NCBI GenBank assembly: GCA_963931865.1
Contig: OZ007509.1
Location: forward strand, 13,274,489-13,338,488
Source: Axinella damicornis
Taxonomy: Eukaryota; Porifera; Demospongiae; Axinellida; Axinellidae
Length of the DNA: 64,000 bases
Direction of reading: 5' to 3'
Below, piece after piece: positions 1 through 12,991 of the stretch. The notes below the pieces were generated by a model that saw nothing but the letters and a program-made list of their open reading frames with translations, was not told the DNA's origin and did not search any database. A program made the position numbers and the translations under genes. Numbering within the stretch: position 1 is the stretch's first letter; each line of letters starts with the position of its first letter.

Positions 1-1646
1 TGACAAACTCAAAGAGGCCAAAAGGGGTGATGACAGCAGTCTTGGGGGATATCTGCTTGAGCCACAGGGATTTGGTGGTATGCCCGGGCGAGATCCAGCT
101 TAGAGAAAACAGTGGCACCCTGGAGTGAGGAAGAAAAATCATGGATGTGAGGAACAGGGTGTCTGTCAGGTACTGTGGATCGATTGAGGGCATGGTAGTC
201 ACCACAGGACCGCCAGTCCCCAGGTGTTTTCTTGGGCACCATGTGGAGGGCCCGGAGGCGATCTGGTGCGAGGCGTCTGGGCTGGGCCGAAACTGGTGGT
301 CCCGTGGTCTCAATGTGGTAGGTGACATCATGCTGCACTGGTGTGTCTGTGGGGCACTGAGGTAGGGGTTTGTAGCATCCTTGGGACAGACGGATGTGCC
401 AGGTGAGGGGTCAGGGGAGAGGATGCCCTGGATGAGGAGGTGTGTATGAGAGTCAATGAGTTTGTGGTGTTGCATGTCAACCGTTAGGCCAAAGTGTCTC
501 AGAAAATCAGCACCGAGCATGGGCTTCTGGACATCAGCAATGATGAAAATCCATGGTGGTGATCGAGGTTGAGGGTGAGGGATCGTTTCCCGTATGTGTG
601 GATGGGGGTGTCGTTGACAACCATGAGTGTGAGTGGGTCTGGTGAGCGTTAGCGGTCAGTGTAGGTGGGAGGGATAGCACTCACTTCAGAGCCTGTATCA
701 ACTAAAATCGTGTGTTAGTGGATGCATCACTTACATAAAAGAGGCGACTTTGTGTGTAGGCCAGGGGCACCTGTCGCTGCCAGTGTCTGGCCTGAGAGTT
801 TCCCCAAGAGCATGGCATCTGGCATTTCTTGGCTGCTTCCCCATACTTGCTGTGGTACCAGCAGAGAGAGTCTCGCTCTTGTTGTGGAGGTTCTTGGGCG
901 GCGGGACTGAGGGGGTGCCGAGGTCACAAAATGCTTTGTTTCCGTCCCCGGTCAGGCCGGCCCTGTGACATGAGGGAGGCCACGAGGTCTGCAAGACGCG
1001 TAACTTCCTCATATAGTTGTTTGACTTCAGAGGAATTGTCTGTGTTAGAGATGGTGGTGATGGTGGGGACTGTGACTTCCATGACTTTGCCACCCATGTA
1101 GGCCAGCTTGTTGAGGTCCATGGTCAAGTCGGTGGAGGCCAGAACCATCTGAACGTTGGGCGGGAGTCGCTGGAGGAGGAGCTCTCTGAGAAAGGTGTTG
1201 CTGTCCGCAGCAGCGCCAAGCTGGTCTTCGAGGAGCTGCTGCATCCGGCGGAGGAGTTGGGTGGGCTTCCGGTCACCGAGCTCTTCCCTGCTGATGAATT
1301 TCCTCTGTTCGGAGGCTGCGGTACGCTTGATGAGCTCCGACTTGAGTTTGGTGTAGGGGTCGTCCTCTGGGGGCCTGAGGAGAAGGTCTCTGACTTCCGT
1401 GGCGAATGCGGGACCGAGAGAGCTGATGACATACTCGAAACATGTTTTCTAGGAGGTGATGCCCCGTGTGGTAAACTGGGCTTCGACCTGGGCAACCAGA
1501 TCTCAGGGTCCACGGGCCAGAAGGGTGGTAGCTTGATGCTGATGGCGGCTATGGCCGTAGGCGCATCGGGAGTGGCAGCGTCGCCTTCGTGAGCCATGTG
1601 GATTCAGGAGTGCGTAGTGTCGAGGGATAGACGTCGGGATCACCAA
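1..1646 (-). mobile_element. Ty3/gypsy-type LTR retrotransposon, 5' part, defective
   Basis: Read on the minus strand the order is primer-binding site, gag-like region (about 1597 down to 930), aspartic protease (Asp-Thr-Gly-Ser motif near 690-705) and the start of reverse transcriptase (338 down to the window edge, with the Phe-Ser-Lys-Leu-Asp-Leu block). The gag-like part has the capsid-type layout seen in invertebrate gypsy elements. It is broken: a one-base frameshift near 1490, an in-frame TAG near 1450, and a stop soon after the protease motif. The remaining pol and the 3' LTR lie off the left edge. The family assignment rests on motif recognition. It is a dead or dying copy, not a host gene. 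Confidence 0.85.
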
Positions 1647-2029
1647 TGTGGTAGATTCACTACTAACCAATGTTCATTTATTTCAACATCATGCTCGCCA
1701 GACTACTGAATGTGAAGTGAGATAGAAACATGTGTGGGGCGTGCGACTAGTGAACAAAAGGACAATGCACAAAAGGATAGATGACAATTAATTAGTTCCA
1801 CATAAGCTGAAACGGATCATGTAAGTTGCACATACAATATATACATGCACGTGCAACAACAACATATGACTGGCCCAAAGAACAAACAGGAAGTTTCATG
1901 CATGTTTGTCAAGACAGTTTGAGTTCCATCATCTCCTCAACTTCTTCCCTGCACCTGCGCCCTAACTCGGTTGCACTTATCATTCACCTGTCTCACAAGG
2001 TACTCCTGCCGCTCTGTTGGGTACTTACA
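1647..2029 (-). repeat. Putative 5' LTR of the gypsy-type element
   Basis: On the minus strand this stretch starts TGTAAG and ends CTACCACA (TG...CA borders). It is followed after one base by a sequence resembling a tRNA primer-binding site (TGGTGATCCCGACG, plus-strand 1632-1645). The partner LTR is outside the window, so the outer border is inferred from the TG...CA rule only. Confidence 0.5.
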
Positions 2030-2409
2030 TTGTAGATACACATACCCTGCAGACACAGAATATGATCTTGAATAGTCCAAATTTCCATGTAAGCATGGTA
2101 ACCCCTAGCGTACGAAGAAATCTCCAGTACTTCGAGGTCTGTAACTGTGCTGCTTACAACCTGACTTGCCATCTTTGCTGGGCTAGGCCACGTAGGGCGG
2201 GGGCCACAATTCGGTGCGCATGCGCTTGTACACTGTATGACCAGCACACTAGGTAGTTCCTTTTTCATTACGCAACTAAGAGGAACTAAAATCATGAATA
2301 CAGACCACTCTACATGACTACTGTGATAGCTGAACACTTCAAAGCTTTGTTATTCATACCAGTTGACTGTTATCATTACTAACCCCCAATACATTGCAGA
2401 CATTAATTA

Positions 2410-2935
2410 CACTCCTGGTAGGGGAAAAATTGTGCCGCGTAATATAATTAATATAAATAACTCGTTCGAGTGACAGGAATGGCGCACGAAGATTCTGACT
2501 ACACCGTCGTGATCGCTATCATGCACTGTCCCAACCGTACAATTTTGGTGCTGAAACTCACCTTGGTGGTGGAGATATGAGCGCTTTTGTCTCGCCGTGG
2601 ACGCCATTGCTCGAGCGCTCTCTCCGACTTCCGGTGGCAGTACCGTTCTTAGGAAAGGCACGCGAAGTTTCTGCCGTTCACTGACGCTTACATGCCAAAA
2701 CTCACCGTGCTGGCGAAGTTGTGAGCGCTGTATAACAAGTTTCTTGTCTTCTCGATCTCCTTGCATTGGGCCGCCATTGCTGACTCAGCTCAATCATAGA
2801 TAATAGAGACGTAACCGTTTCTATCGACGCGAGCGCTCATGGTCCTCACGTGGCATGTGCGTTAATTGGAATGTGTTGCAATACCTATGCGCTATCGTCG
2901 AGCTGCAACCGGTTGCAACGCGGCTACCAGGAGTG
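2410..2935 (+). mobile_element. Non-autonomous TIR element, copy 1 of 3
   Basis: It begins CACTCCTGGTAG and ends with the inverted form CTACCAGGAGTG. The interior has no convincing coding frame. Related copies lie at about 5745-6172 and 50454-50890 in the same orientation and share the interior phrases around 'gattctgactacac' and 'gatcgct'. The superfamily is not determined. The right border may extend a few bases, since GGTT(G/T)CCCCTC is also shared beyond it. Confidence 0.6.
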
Positions 2936-3700
2936 CGGTTGCCCCTCGTAATGATACATAAAATTAACAGGGAAGCAACTAGCCCAGATACAATGAAAAG
3001 CAAGACGAACCTCCGAGATAGGGCCAACCTCTGTACAAGGGACGAAGGCCATTTCCCCAAAGTGGTCCTTACTCGGAGGTTCCACTGTATTGCTTTCCAA
3101 TGGCAGTTGCTGATACAATTGGCTCAGGTCAAGCTTTGAAAATGCTTTCCCTTTGGGTGGGGTGGAAAAAAGGTCTTCGATTTTCGGTATCGGGTGCCTG
3201 TTCAATTTGGAAACTGGATTCACCGTTTGCTTGAAATATCCACAAATACGAGCACTGGACTTGTCGCTCTTCAAAACAGGCACAATCGGTACCACCCAAG
3301 ATGCGAATTGCACTGGTTCCAATGTGCCCTCCTCGACCAGTCGAGACAATTCCTTCTCAACCATCTCTGTCACGGAATAAGGCACATATCCGAGGGGGTC
3401 GGGTGGTAATGCTTGGTTAACAGCTCGACTCGAGGCTTGTCTCCTGGCTTTACGGGAGCCAACAAATCTCCAATGAGCTTGTATGTGGCCGGGCCCACCA
3501 CTGATAGAAACACGGCTCTCTTTTTCTCCACCGCGGTTAACTCCGTTGGCTGTGAAAAAATGGTTCAGTCTTTCCTGGACCACATACTGTGGCCCTCTTC
3601 ATTCTTACTGTCAAACACCACTTTCCCGAACGTTGCCGCCATCTGCAAATCAATCCTGTGCCTCGTCACCACTGTAGTATCGGCACGAATTGGAGCCAGC
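2936..3700 (-). pseudogene. Gypsy-type reverse transcriptase relic
   Basis: The minus-strand reading from about 3583 down shows the N-terminal part of a Ty3/gypsy reverse transcriptase: a Lys-Glu-Leu-x-x-Leu-Val-Glu-Glu-Gly approach, a Trp-Val-Val-Pro block, and Lys-Ala-Phe-Ser-Lys-Leu-Asp-Leu. After that block the frame degenerates and runs into the adjacent TIR element. It differs in sequence from the gypsy copy at 1-2029, so it is a separate insertion. No intact flanking LTRs were seen. Confidence 0.75.
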
Positions 3701-3856
3701 CAAACACGTAACAATGACTGGATCACATTACAGTACAAGGGTTTTTATACAAACAAAAACATGTGCTTCAAATGTTTCTCGAACAGTATGCATGAGCATG
3801 CGCAAACCAGTTAGTACAGCAATAACTACCTATTAATAAACATCAAACACTACAAC

Positions 3857-3900
3857 CGGGAGCTTATGAGTGCCGCGAAGTGGCTCTCATAAGCTCCTGG
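3857..3900. repeat. Short hairpin MITE (GAGC-ATGAG family)
   Basis: Imperfect palindrome: GGGAGCTTATGAGTGCCGC faces its near-complement ending CTCATAAGCTCC. It is the same family as 10002-10256, 38113-38166, 44686-44752 and 47580-47620. Confidence 0.6.
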
Positions 3901-4102
3901 GATCCTGCTACAACTTACATGTAAAGCAATTGAAGTCACCTACCCGGCCCTGGTCCCGGGTTCCCTTGTTCCACCCTTTGTGCTCACGTAGAACCTATGT
4001 TCTCCCAGGGACATTGCCGGAGTGAAATCATGAAGCTGAACGTCTCGTGATGGGTTTTGCAGGTCAATGCCACTTTAATTTTCTTTTCTTTGTTTTCTGC
4101 AG

Positions 4103-4178
4103 ATGACTGCAGCCTACACCTCCACCATGACGGACTCTAAACTCAACAAGAAGAAACAGTCCACGGATCCTTCCTTCG
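4103..4178 (+). CDS. MED12: MED12 exon 1 in window
   Basis: It encodes Met-Thr-Ala-Ala-Tyr...Ser-Lys-Leu-Asn-Lys-Lys-Lys...Asp-Pro-Ser-Phe, matching the animal MED12 stretch just after the N-terminal Med12 domain. The acceptor follows a strong pyrimidine tract (tttctgcag). The donor GTGAGT leaves phase 1. The ATG is internal, not the protein start. Confidence 0.8.
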
Positions 4179-7100
4179 GTGAGTGCAGCGTCCGATTGAG
4201 AGGTTCAACTGAGACATCTACACAGCACTGCTGTGTGCTCTGTGCACTTTGTGTTCTGCTCCTCTAACGTGATTATACAGTGTATATATATGTACAGTGG
4301 CAGTGGCTTAGTGGTTAAGCACTAGCCTTGTATCCAGACTTGTCTCGCTGCTTTGGAGAAAAATCAGAAGTATGTGTAAAGCCTGAAGGATTTTGCAGAC
4401 GAGACAGTGCCACTGTGACATCACTGGAAGCGTTCGTACTTCTGTGTGTCTTCCTGGATGGATGCTGGGTCGTGTTGATCTTAGCTTACATCTTCAGTAG
4501 TTCCACAACACAAATGACAAGCATTCTGTGGCATCGTTCGTTACCTTTGAATCCGGTAGATGTGACGTCATGGTGGCACTGCAATATCCTCCCAGGATTT
4601 CATTCCAACTTTTCTCCAAACCTGAGATGGAAGGCTGGGTAGGAGGCTATGAGAGTACCTGACTAGTGGCATGCTGCATAGTGTTACAACGTTCAGAGTA
4701 TTGGTTTAGTTAATCAGGTAATTAAACTTCGCATTCGGTAGAGATTCCAAAGTTTTCAACATGGGTTTAGTTCTAGTTTTTAATTAGCAGACAAAGACAG
4801 TCATAATTTACAAATTTGGTTTTAGTTTTAATTACTAAGGCAAAATGTTCCTTACTACTAGGAATACGCATGCGCAGTGTCTATGCCTCGCGCACGATCA
4901 CAATCTATAATCTGTAGCAGTAGGCATGGTTTCCTGTGGAAGAAAAACGAAGGTGCGAAGGTCAGTTCAGCGTGCGAAGTTGCTGAGGTTGAAGATGGCT
5001 AAGCGTTGCCAGGAAGAATACGAAGACGTTAACGAGGTTCTACACCCTTCGACACTGTCAACACTCTACTATATGTAGCTACGTACCATGGCCTAGACTA
5101 AACGTTTGTCTTACTTGTCTCCGCTAAACTCTCCTCGTATACATCACTTCTTCGTCAATCTACCTCTCTCCTTTGCCATACTCTCTTCTGAGGCGGTGTC
5201 CCTTTTCCCCGTACAGATCGTAACTCTGCATTCCGCACGCGCAGTACATGCACGTGGCTATCGGGATCACAGAAACCGCAGCGATGCACCCGCCCCCTGC
5301 CCCGTGCAATTGAAGTGTGACGGATATATATACGTATATATATATACAGACGCGATGTGACTACGCTGCACGATTAGTTGCCTCGCGCTAAGGCGCTCGG
5401 CAAAAATGCACTAAGTTTCAGCTAAAACAACATGCATGCAGAATTGCACCAGCAAGGCCAGTATCATTGCCAGGCTCTCCCCCTCCATGACTGAGAGTGT
5501 AGATGCAGCCTTTATCATGTGCTTGAACTAGCCTCGTTCCCAGGCCCGCGCGCCGTTTCGGTTGCACGAAAGCTGGGCGGGGCCTGGGAACGAGGCTATG
5601 CTTGAACAACCTGTATATAGCTTGACAGTGTGATCACGAGAGCAACGTATAGGCTCACAGTATGTGAGACTCCTGTGCTACACATCAGTGCTCAATATCC
5701 ATCATGCGACAACATTTTGCACTGATCAGACAATGGCGTAATTAGACTCCTGGTATGGGAAAATTGTGCCGCGTAAATAATCAGTTTGAGTAGTTAGGAT
5801 TGGCCAACAAAGATTCTGACTACACGTCCATGATCGCTATTATGCGGTGACCTGAATGTAAAACGTTGGTGCTGAAACTCACCTTGGTGGTAGAGATATG
5901 AGAGCTTTTGTCTCACCGTCGGCTGCCATTGCTTGAGTGCTCTGTTCAACTTCTGTTTGCAGCACAGCTCTTAGGAAAGGCACACGAAGATTCTGACCAC
6001 CCGGCCATGATCACTGTCATTCACTCACGCTTAGTCACCATGCTGGCTAAGTTGTGAGCGCTGTAACAATTTCTTGTCTTCCCTTTGGCTGCCATTGCTG
6101 ACTCGCTCAACTGAGCATGGTCCTTGCGTGACATTGGGATTGGAATGAGCTGCAATACCTACAATGGGAGTGTGGTTGCCCCTCGGAATAGTGTGTAGTC
6201 CACAATACGCATGTGCAGCAGAGGAATCCATCACATGCTGTCGTACTGCAAAAACTGGAGGTGTACAAGGCCTGCGGAACAAGGCTAATGAGATGTCTTG
6301 CTGCATGGTTGTTGCTGACTCAGCTTCCCCCCCCCCCCCCCCCCCCCCCCCGTCTGGTCAGTGTAATCAATCAGATTTCAGTTATTAGTTGAAACTATGA
6401 ATCTACACATTACATGTAACTGTGTACATGCAGTATAAAATCCCATGTCTTGGGCAGGTACCACTCTCTGTGTACATACATATGTAGACAAGACCCACCA
6501 TTCACATTGTCACTGGCAGCTCTAGCTCTGTTCCTGACCCTGACTAGAGTACATGTTGTATAGACCGATAGGATTGTGGGTATACAGGTTTATAAATGTT
6601 AGTTACAGTTCACATGCGTGCTGCCATCTAAACCAACCCTGTAGTCAAGGAGCCACCAGAACAAGCACGGGAAAGTGCTGTCCGTGTTTGGGTCCAAATG
6701 ACGTACTGGAAAAGCTCCAGTTCACATTTTAGTCCTTTATTTTCGCTTGTACGTTGAAATGTGGGTCTTTTTGGCAGCATGTGGTAAGCCCTGCATGCTG
6801 CCTTGCTTACGGAGCCCAGCCCAGCGAGGTGTCCAAGCCACACAGGAAGCAAATTGAACCCCACAACAATATGGAGTTGGGGCTTCAACACTTGGCATTG
6901 TCTAATGGCTTCTGGAATACATTGTATAACACAAGTCAGTTTTATCCCTCCAAAACTTGGCTACACCCCACACGAATGTGCTATAATATTATTATTGCAG
7001 CTCATACAGTACCACTATAGAAGCCACACCGTGCACAGACGCCAGCACGCTGCCACTACTCCTATAACAAGAAGCACCCACCCAGTAGAGCACGTACCCC

Positions 7101-10100
7101 GTGTGCTGTTTGCAGCAACGTTCGATGGATGCACGGATTGTGCTACTGTATATTCTTGATATTCAGATCGTCTACATGTGTCCAAATATCCAGTCTACTA
7201 AGATGGGTACAAGGCTATTGACAATTCACTAACCTCATTCCCAGGTTACTTAACAATGTACAGTAGGAGAGTTTATAGTATAGCCGTTAACATAGTTCAG
7301 CTGCACTGTAACCAGTGCCCCTTTTAGAATCTCACCAAATTGGGGTTAAAATTGGGGGTGAAGCTCCTTCACCCCCCCCCCCCCCCCCCCCCCCCCCAAC
7401 AAAAGGATTAATAACAAAGAAGGCATGTACAAGTTCTGTACTGGTACACATAGCGCAAGGACTATTCTATTTAGAGTGCACTGACTTTTGTTGAAAGGAT
7501 TGCAGACCAAAAGCGTACTGCCTACATGTAGATTGAGAGTTGCAGGGGCTGAACCCAAGGGCTGGGTTATTTAGGAGCCCATGATAGTTGCATATATACA
7601 TGTGTTGTGATGCAATAGAACACGCATGCCATGGCATGCTTCAGCACATTTCTCAACTTAGCTTGTAGTATTGTATCCCTACATGTACATGTACTTCGAT
7701 AATTCTAATTCCCATCAAGCAAGCTCCACCCGTATGAAAAGCTACGTATACCATTGCAGCTGATATATATACATGTACCTGCTCTATGCCACAATTGGCG
7801 CGATGTGCTTTGAAAGGCTCAGTGGGTACGGGGGTGTTTCAAATGTGTTTTGTTGAGCACATTAGCACAAATAAAAGCTATGAATGAGGGATCAATACTC
7901 CTGATGTACGAGTCAAACTGTGAGCGTATATATAGTCGAGATCTTTACAGACTCACAAGCGCTTGACCATGCAGGCCACATGTATATTAGCCTCGTTCCC
8001 AGGCCCACACGCAGAAGTGGGCCTGGTGACACCTGGCAAAATTCCCGTATGTGCTGAGGTCAGGTAACAGTCTTGATTCGGGTAGGCAAACCATGTTCGT
8101 CCATTGCCGAGTACTGCGTGGTAATTGCATTCTTTACCGCATGAAATGTGTAGCCATTTGCTGTTCTAGCCTTCAAGATTCACCTCTGGTCGCTCCTTGG
8201 CAAGGACTTTCTACTTAGCCATCACCAACAGCTACATGTACCTGCATCCAAGTAAGGAATGTAATCACTTAGCACATACGGGAATTTTGTCAAGTGTCAC
8301 CAGGCCCTCTTCCGCGTTCCACACGTGGGCCTGGGTACAAGTATATACCTATGTGGCACAAGGCACGATGCATAATTGTGTAATAAAGGCAAAGATGGAG
8401 GGAGGAAATTCAACACTGATATTCGATGTAAGTTGACCTTTGACTTTTAGGACTGATTGTAATGCATAAAATCCCCCTTTTCTGCTGAGCCCTTCATCTA
8501 CCTAGTAAAACTAGGCAATCAAAAACTGGAGGTGTAGAAGGCCTGGGTATCATTTACCCGGATATCTTCAGCTGATCAAGGAATGTCAAACTCTTGCCTC
8601 TGAGTAAACCATAAGTGATGCCATGATAATAAGAACATGTACATAGTGAAAAAAAACTGCATAAAAGCAAACATTGAAGTGGGATACATTGCTGTCCTGA
8701 GGGTTTTTGAAACAGAAAAAAAAGCAGACAAGTACATGTACATGTGCCGTAGTACATAATCTATGTAAATACACTCAGCAGCAATGCGCTATTCACCCCA
8801 GTAACCCTTTCAGAGTGGAGTTGTGGTAGCAAACCTCACTCGGGTTGGGTCGGAAGTTGGAGAGTGACTCAGTTCTGGGAGATCAATTCCTCTACCTGTT
8901 GGAGGAATGGTCCCTCCGCTTGTGTCGAGATGCCTCCGTCCACCGATACTGTCTTCTGTCCTAGGAGGATGAGGGCGGCTTCTTCCTGGCTTTGGTATGG
9001 CCAGTCGGGATCGGGGTTTCTCTTCGGGCGTATCTGACCCAAAAGCGATCTCAAAGTCTTCTTCTTCCTCTGTAATTTCCTCTTCCATTCCATGTAAATC
9101 ACCATGCTGTGGTGCATTGTCGCGGTAGGATGCTGGCAGCAAGCGAAACAGCATCCACAGGTTGCGGTCGTTGTTGCTCTTCACTGATGATACACATGCG
9201 GTAATGAGCCTTGGTTGCTGTCCCCGACCTGTGATCAGCTTGACACAGACGTAACCATCCTTCTTCCATGTCCTGCGTGCACAGTTGATGAAGAACAGGT
9301 CTCTTCCGCTGACCCACGCTCTTGTATCAACAGGACTGTACCCTTTCACAAGACGACTCAGTAGAGTCAGTCTCGAGCGCTTTTCTTGCACTTCGTACTG
9401 CAGGTGGAGTGGCCCAGGGTTTTGACCAACGATGTTGACTGGGGCGCTCAAGTAGCGGGCTACTGGTTCCAATTGTGTCTTCCCCAATGGAGAGACAGAG
9501 AAGGGTGTTACAGGTTGGCTTGGGCGGTCTCCGTAGTAACCGATAATGAACTCATAAGGGTGATCACCATCGTCATTTGGAATCACATAGAAAAGCGATG
9601 CATTCTCGACCTTTCGCGTGGCTTCAATAGCAAAGTTGTCATCCCTGTTCACACTCCAGAAGATCTTGTCATCGCCGCAAGCAACTAGATAGGGCCCAGC
9701 TGAGGGAGATAATGATTACCACTTGCAACATCAGAATAGAGAGGGAGAGCCTGAGCCTCAACTCGGACAGACTTTCTATTATAGTAGCATGAATTTCCCA
9801 GTCTAGTGACTCTAGTCTGCATGTATTCACTTTCAACAGGCCAGGGAAATAGACCACAAATCTAGACAGGGATGCCCCTGTGTATGTTGCTCCTGATATG
9901 ACACCAGTGGTTTTAGAGAATGCTCGAGTGAGTCCTAGCTTGTACTATGTGAGCAGAAGCCTGCCTCTTCAACAGACCTCTGAAGTGCTGATTGAGTCTC
10001 CCAGGAGCGCATGAGCCGCCGAAGGAGCGTCGAACTCAGCATGCGCGCCCTAGCCGAAGTAGCAGTCCTTCACACGTCCCCAAATTTTGCCTTATACGGC

Positions 10101-12770
10101 AAGAGGCCATTATGTAAAAGTGTGAAAAACAAATTGGCGTTTGTGCAGTACAGCAAAGGCCTTCCCTATAAGGTACAAATGTATGACCGTAAAGCGTGAG
10201 AGATTACAACATGTCTATACTAGTTCGACGCTCCTTCGGCGGCTCATGTGCTCCTGCCTGGACCAATTAGCACTTGAGTGGTTTCATAAAGTATTTACAT
10301 GTAGGTGTCTGGTACTGGCTTACCACTGGTGTCCCCCTGGAGTTTGATGTAGTCCAGCAGTGCCTTACGCATCGCCAGCTGAAGGTACCGGAGTCGTAGC
10401 AGGCTATTGATTGGTTGGATCTGAATTCCCACCACTGCCTCATCGTACGACCCTCGATGTACCCGACCATCACTTCCCCCAATTACACCAATCTGCCTGA
10501 CATCAGATGCCTTCTGTGTTCTTCTCCGAGATACAGTTTCAGTAAGAACAAAATTTGCCATTGCTTCGATCCCCAGTTTTCCTGTGAGACCAACACGATC
10601 GTAATATTCAGTTTCACTAAGAACTCGATACTGTGCTGCTCCTAGTTCGATTGCATTGACATAGTGTGTAATGCGGAAGTGGTGGACAAAATCTGAACAG
10701 TCTGTTACGATCTCCCGTCGTTCTTCTTTTGAGGAGTTTTGAAGGAAATTTGCAAGGTCAGAGACGGGACTTTCACCCTTCAGATGAAGTTTGCTGGGAG
10801 GTGCAGGCTTTCCTTCGTCTTCAAGCTTTAATCTGTTCAAGCTCTCTCGCTGAAGGATGCGCTCAATTATCCATTTGCTAAGCCTCTCTTCAAAGGTCAG
10901 ATTGTTCTGGGCATCTGCAGAACTCCTTTCTCGTTCTTCGTCCCTGTAGACAACAGCTCCCAGGTTTTCAGCAGATGCAAGTTTGGCCTCATTGGGGTCA
11001 TCAGTGCGGGTTTGAGGCAAGTCGTTGAAGTCAGCTCTGAAAGAAATGGTCCTGTTGATCACCTTCTTCCCGACTGCCTTCCTTGTGGTGCTGAAGCTCC
11101 TAGACTGTTCAGCATCTATCCCGATGTTTACTGGGGCCTGAGGAACTGCTACAGAGGCTTTCAGATCAGTTTGCTGAGTGTGCACGCTCGATACCTCCCT
11201 CTCATAGCTCTGAAGGGAGCCCCCTTCCTCTGTGCCGATTGTATTTATGGAGGTACAGTTCCGAACTTGAAAGGAGCTCTTGTTTTCCCACGGGGAAGGG
11301 TTCGTAGCGTCTATCCCTCTCCCAAGCCCGAGGTCAATCATGCGACCAATTTCGTCCGGTGCTAGCACTGCATCCGCTTTCTTCGGCATCGACTTCGAAG
11401 TTGTTTTAACCGTTGACTTGCTCTTGACGGCAGCTTTCGTCGATTTTGTGTCAGCCTTTTGGCTGATCTGCTGGACGTGCTGCTGCTCGTGCTGCTGCTG
11501 CTGCTGAGTGTCCGACATTTCTTGAACGATTCTCGAACTGCTCGAATTCACGAACTATGACCTTTAGCCGTGGGCGTGGCGTGGATGTTTATTCATTCAT
11601 AACGGATATTCCGTGTTACTGACTTCCTGGTCTCGCGGGCCGGCCAGACGTTCGCGGCGCGCGGAGGGGAGGGCGGCGAGACTACTAATGTATGGTGAAT
11701 GACACTTGCTGGATAGTTTGCAACAATAACTAGCGGAATGTATAACATTGTGGAGTGAGCCTGAGCGAGTGCATGCATATGCAGCATGCATTTCACCAAG
11801 AGTTCATAACAATATCATTCGAATGTAACTCAACCTCAGGCTGTAGAATTGCAGCACAAGATTGGACAGTAGCTACATGGTGATCATGTATACATGTGGC
11901 ACGAGCAGATGAAAGCACTCTCGCTGTCTTCTTTCGCTATGCAGTAGCTCCCATGACTGTAGCCATTGAAGAGCAGAGGTAGCTACGTCTACGAGTCAGT
12001 GACTTCAACACAGTGAGCAGCCGTCCAATCGCGATCGGTGAACTTGTAGCTAGCTAATCATCAAGTCTTTGCTTGACCTATCTCAATGCAATATGTTGGG
12101 GACTGCACAGTCTACATTCCAATTCAGTGCTGAAAGTCCACAAGTCCTAGTCTCATTCCCAGACCATTTATCCCCAGCGCGTGTACCGTGCTGGGGTTGG
12201 TTGGGTCTGGGACCGAGTCCTCAAGCCATAGAGCAGTCCTCTTTAGGCTTTGAAGTACAGTATGACCACAACGTAGTGTACTAGTGTACGAAATACTTAC
12301 CCCTCACACCATGTGTTGGACCTCAGTGCAATGTACTAGTGTACGGAATACTTACCCCTCACACCATGTGTTGGACCTCAGTGCAATGTACTAGTGTACG
12401 GAATACTTACCCCTCACACCATGTGTTGGACCTCAGTGCAATGTACTAGTGTACGGAATGCTTACCCCTCACACCATGTGTTGGACCTCAGTGCAATGTA
12501 CTAGTGTACGGAATGCTTACCCCTCATACCATGTGTTGGACCTCAGTGCAATGTACTAGTGTACGGAATACTTACCCCTCACACCATGTGTTGGACCTCA
12601 GTGCAATGTACTAGTGTACGGAATGCTTACCCCTCACACCATGTGTTGGACCTCAGTGCAATGTACTAGTGTACGGAATACTTACCCCTCACACCATGTG
12701 TTGGACCTCAGTGCAATGTACTAGTGTACGGAATACTTACTTCAATCACTATCGCCTCAATCGCCTCCCC

Positions 12771-12801
<31 letters not shown>

Positions 12802-12846
12802 ACTTTCTGTTTTGCTAACCCCTTGCGATATTTTCTGAAATAAACC

Positions 12847-12880
<34 letters not shown>

Positions 12881-12960
12881 AGGAAGGGGTAGGTGGTGTT
12901 TACCACAGCACATACAAATACAATTGCAAGTCACATGTACCAGTCACTTGCACCCCCCCC

Positions 12961-12991
<31 letters not shown>

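Noticed and set aside
4125..4178. The ATG at 4103 or 4127 as the MED12 start codon
   Set aside because: A strong acceptor lies just before 4103 and the sequence aligns to an internal part of MED12, so the start is further upstream.
4300..4345. Possible tRNA or tRNA-derived SINE head (A-box-like TGGCTTAGTGG)
   Set aside because: No matching B box or cloverleaf was found downstream, so a tRNA or SINE cannot be supported.
12278..12741. CRISPR-like regular repeats
   Set aside because: The 55-bp units are contiguous tandem repeats with no unique spacers, in a eukaryotic intron.
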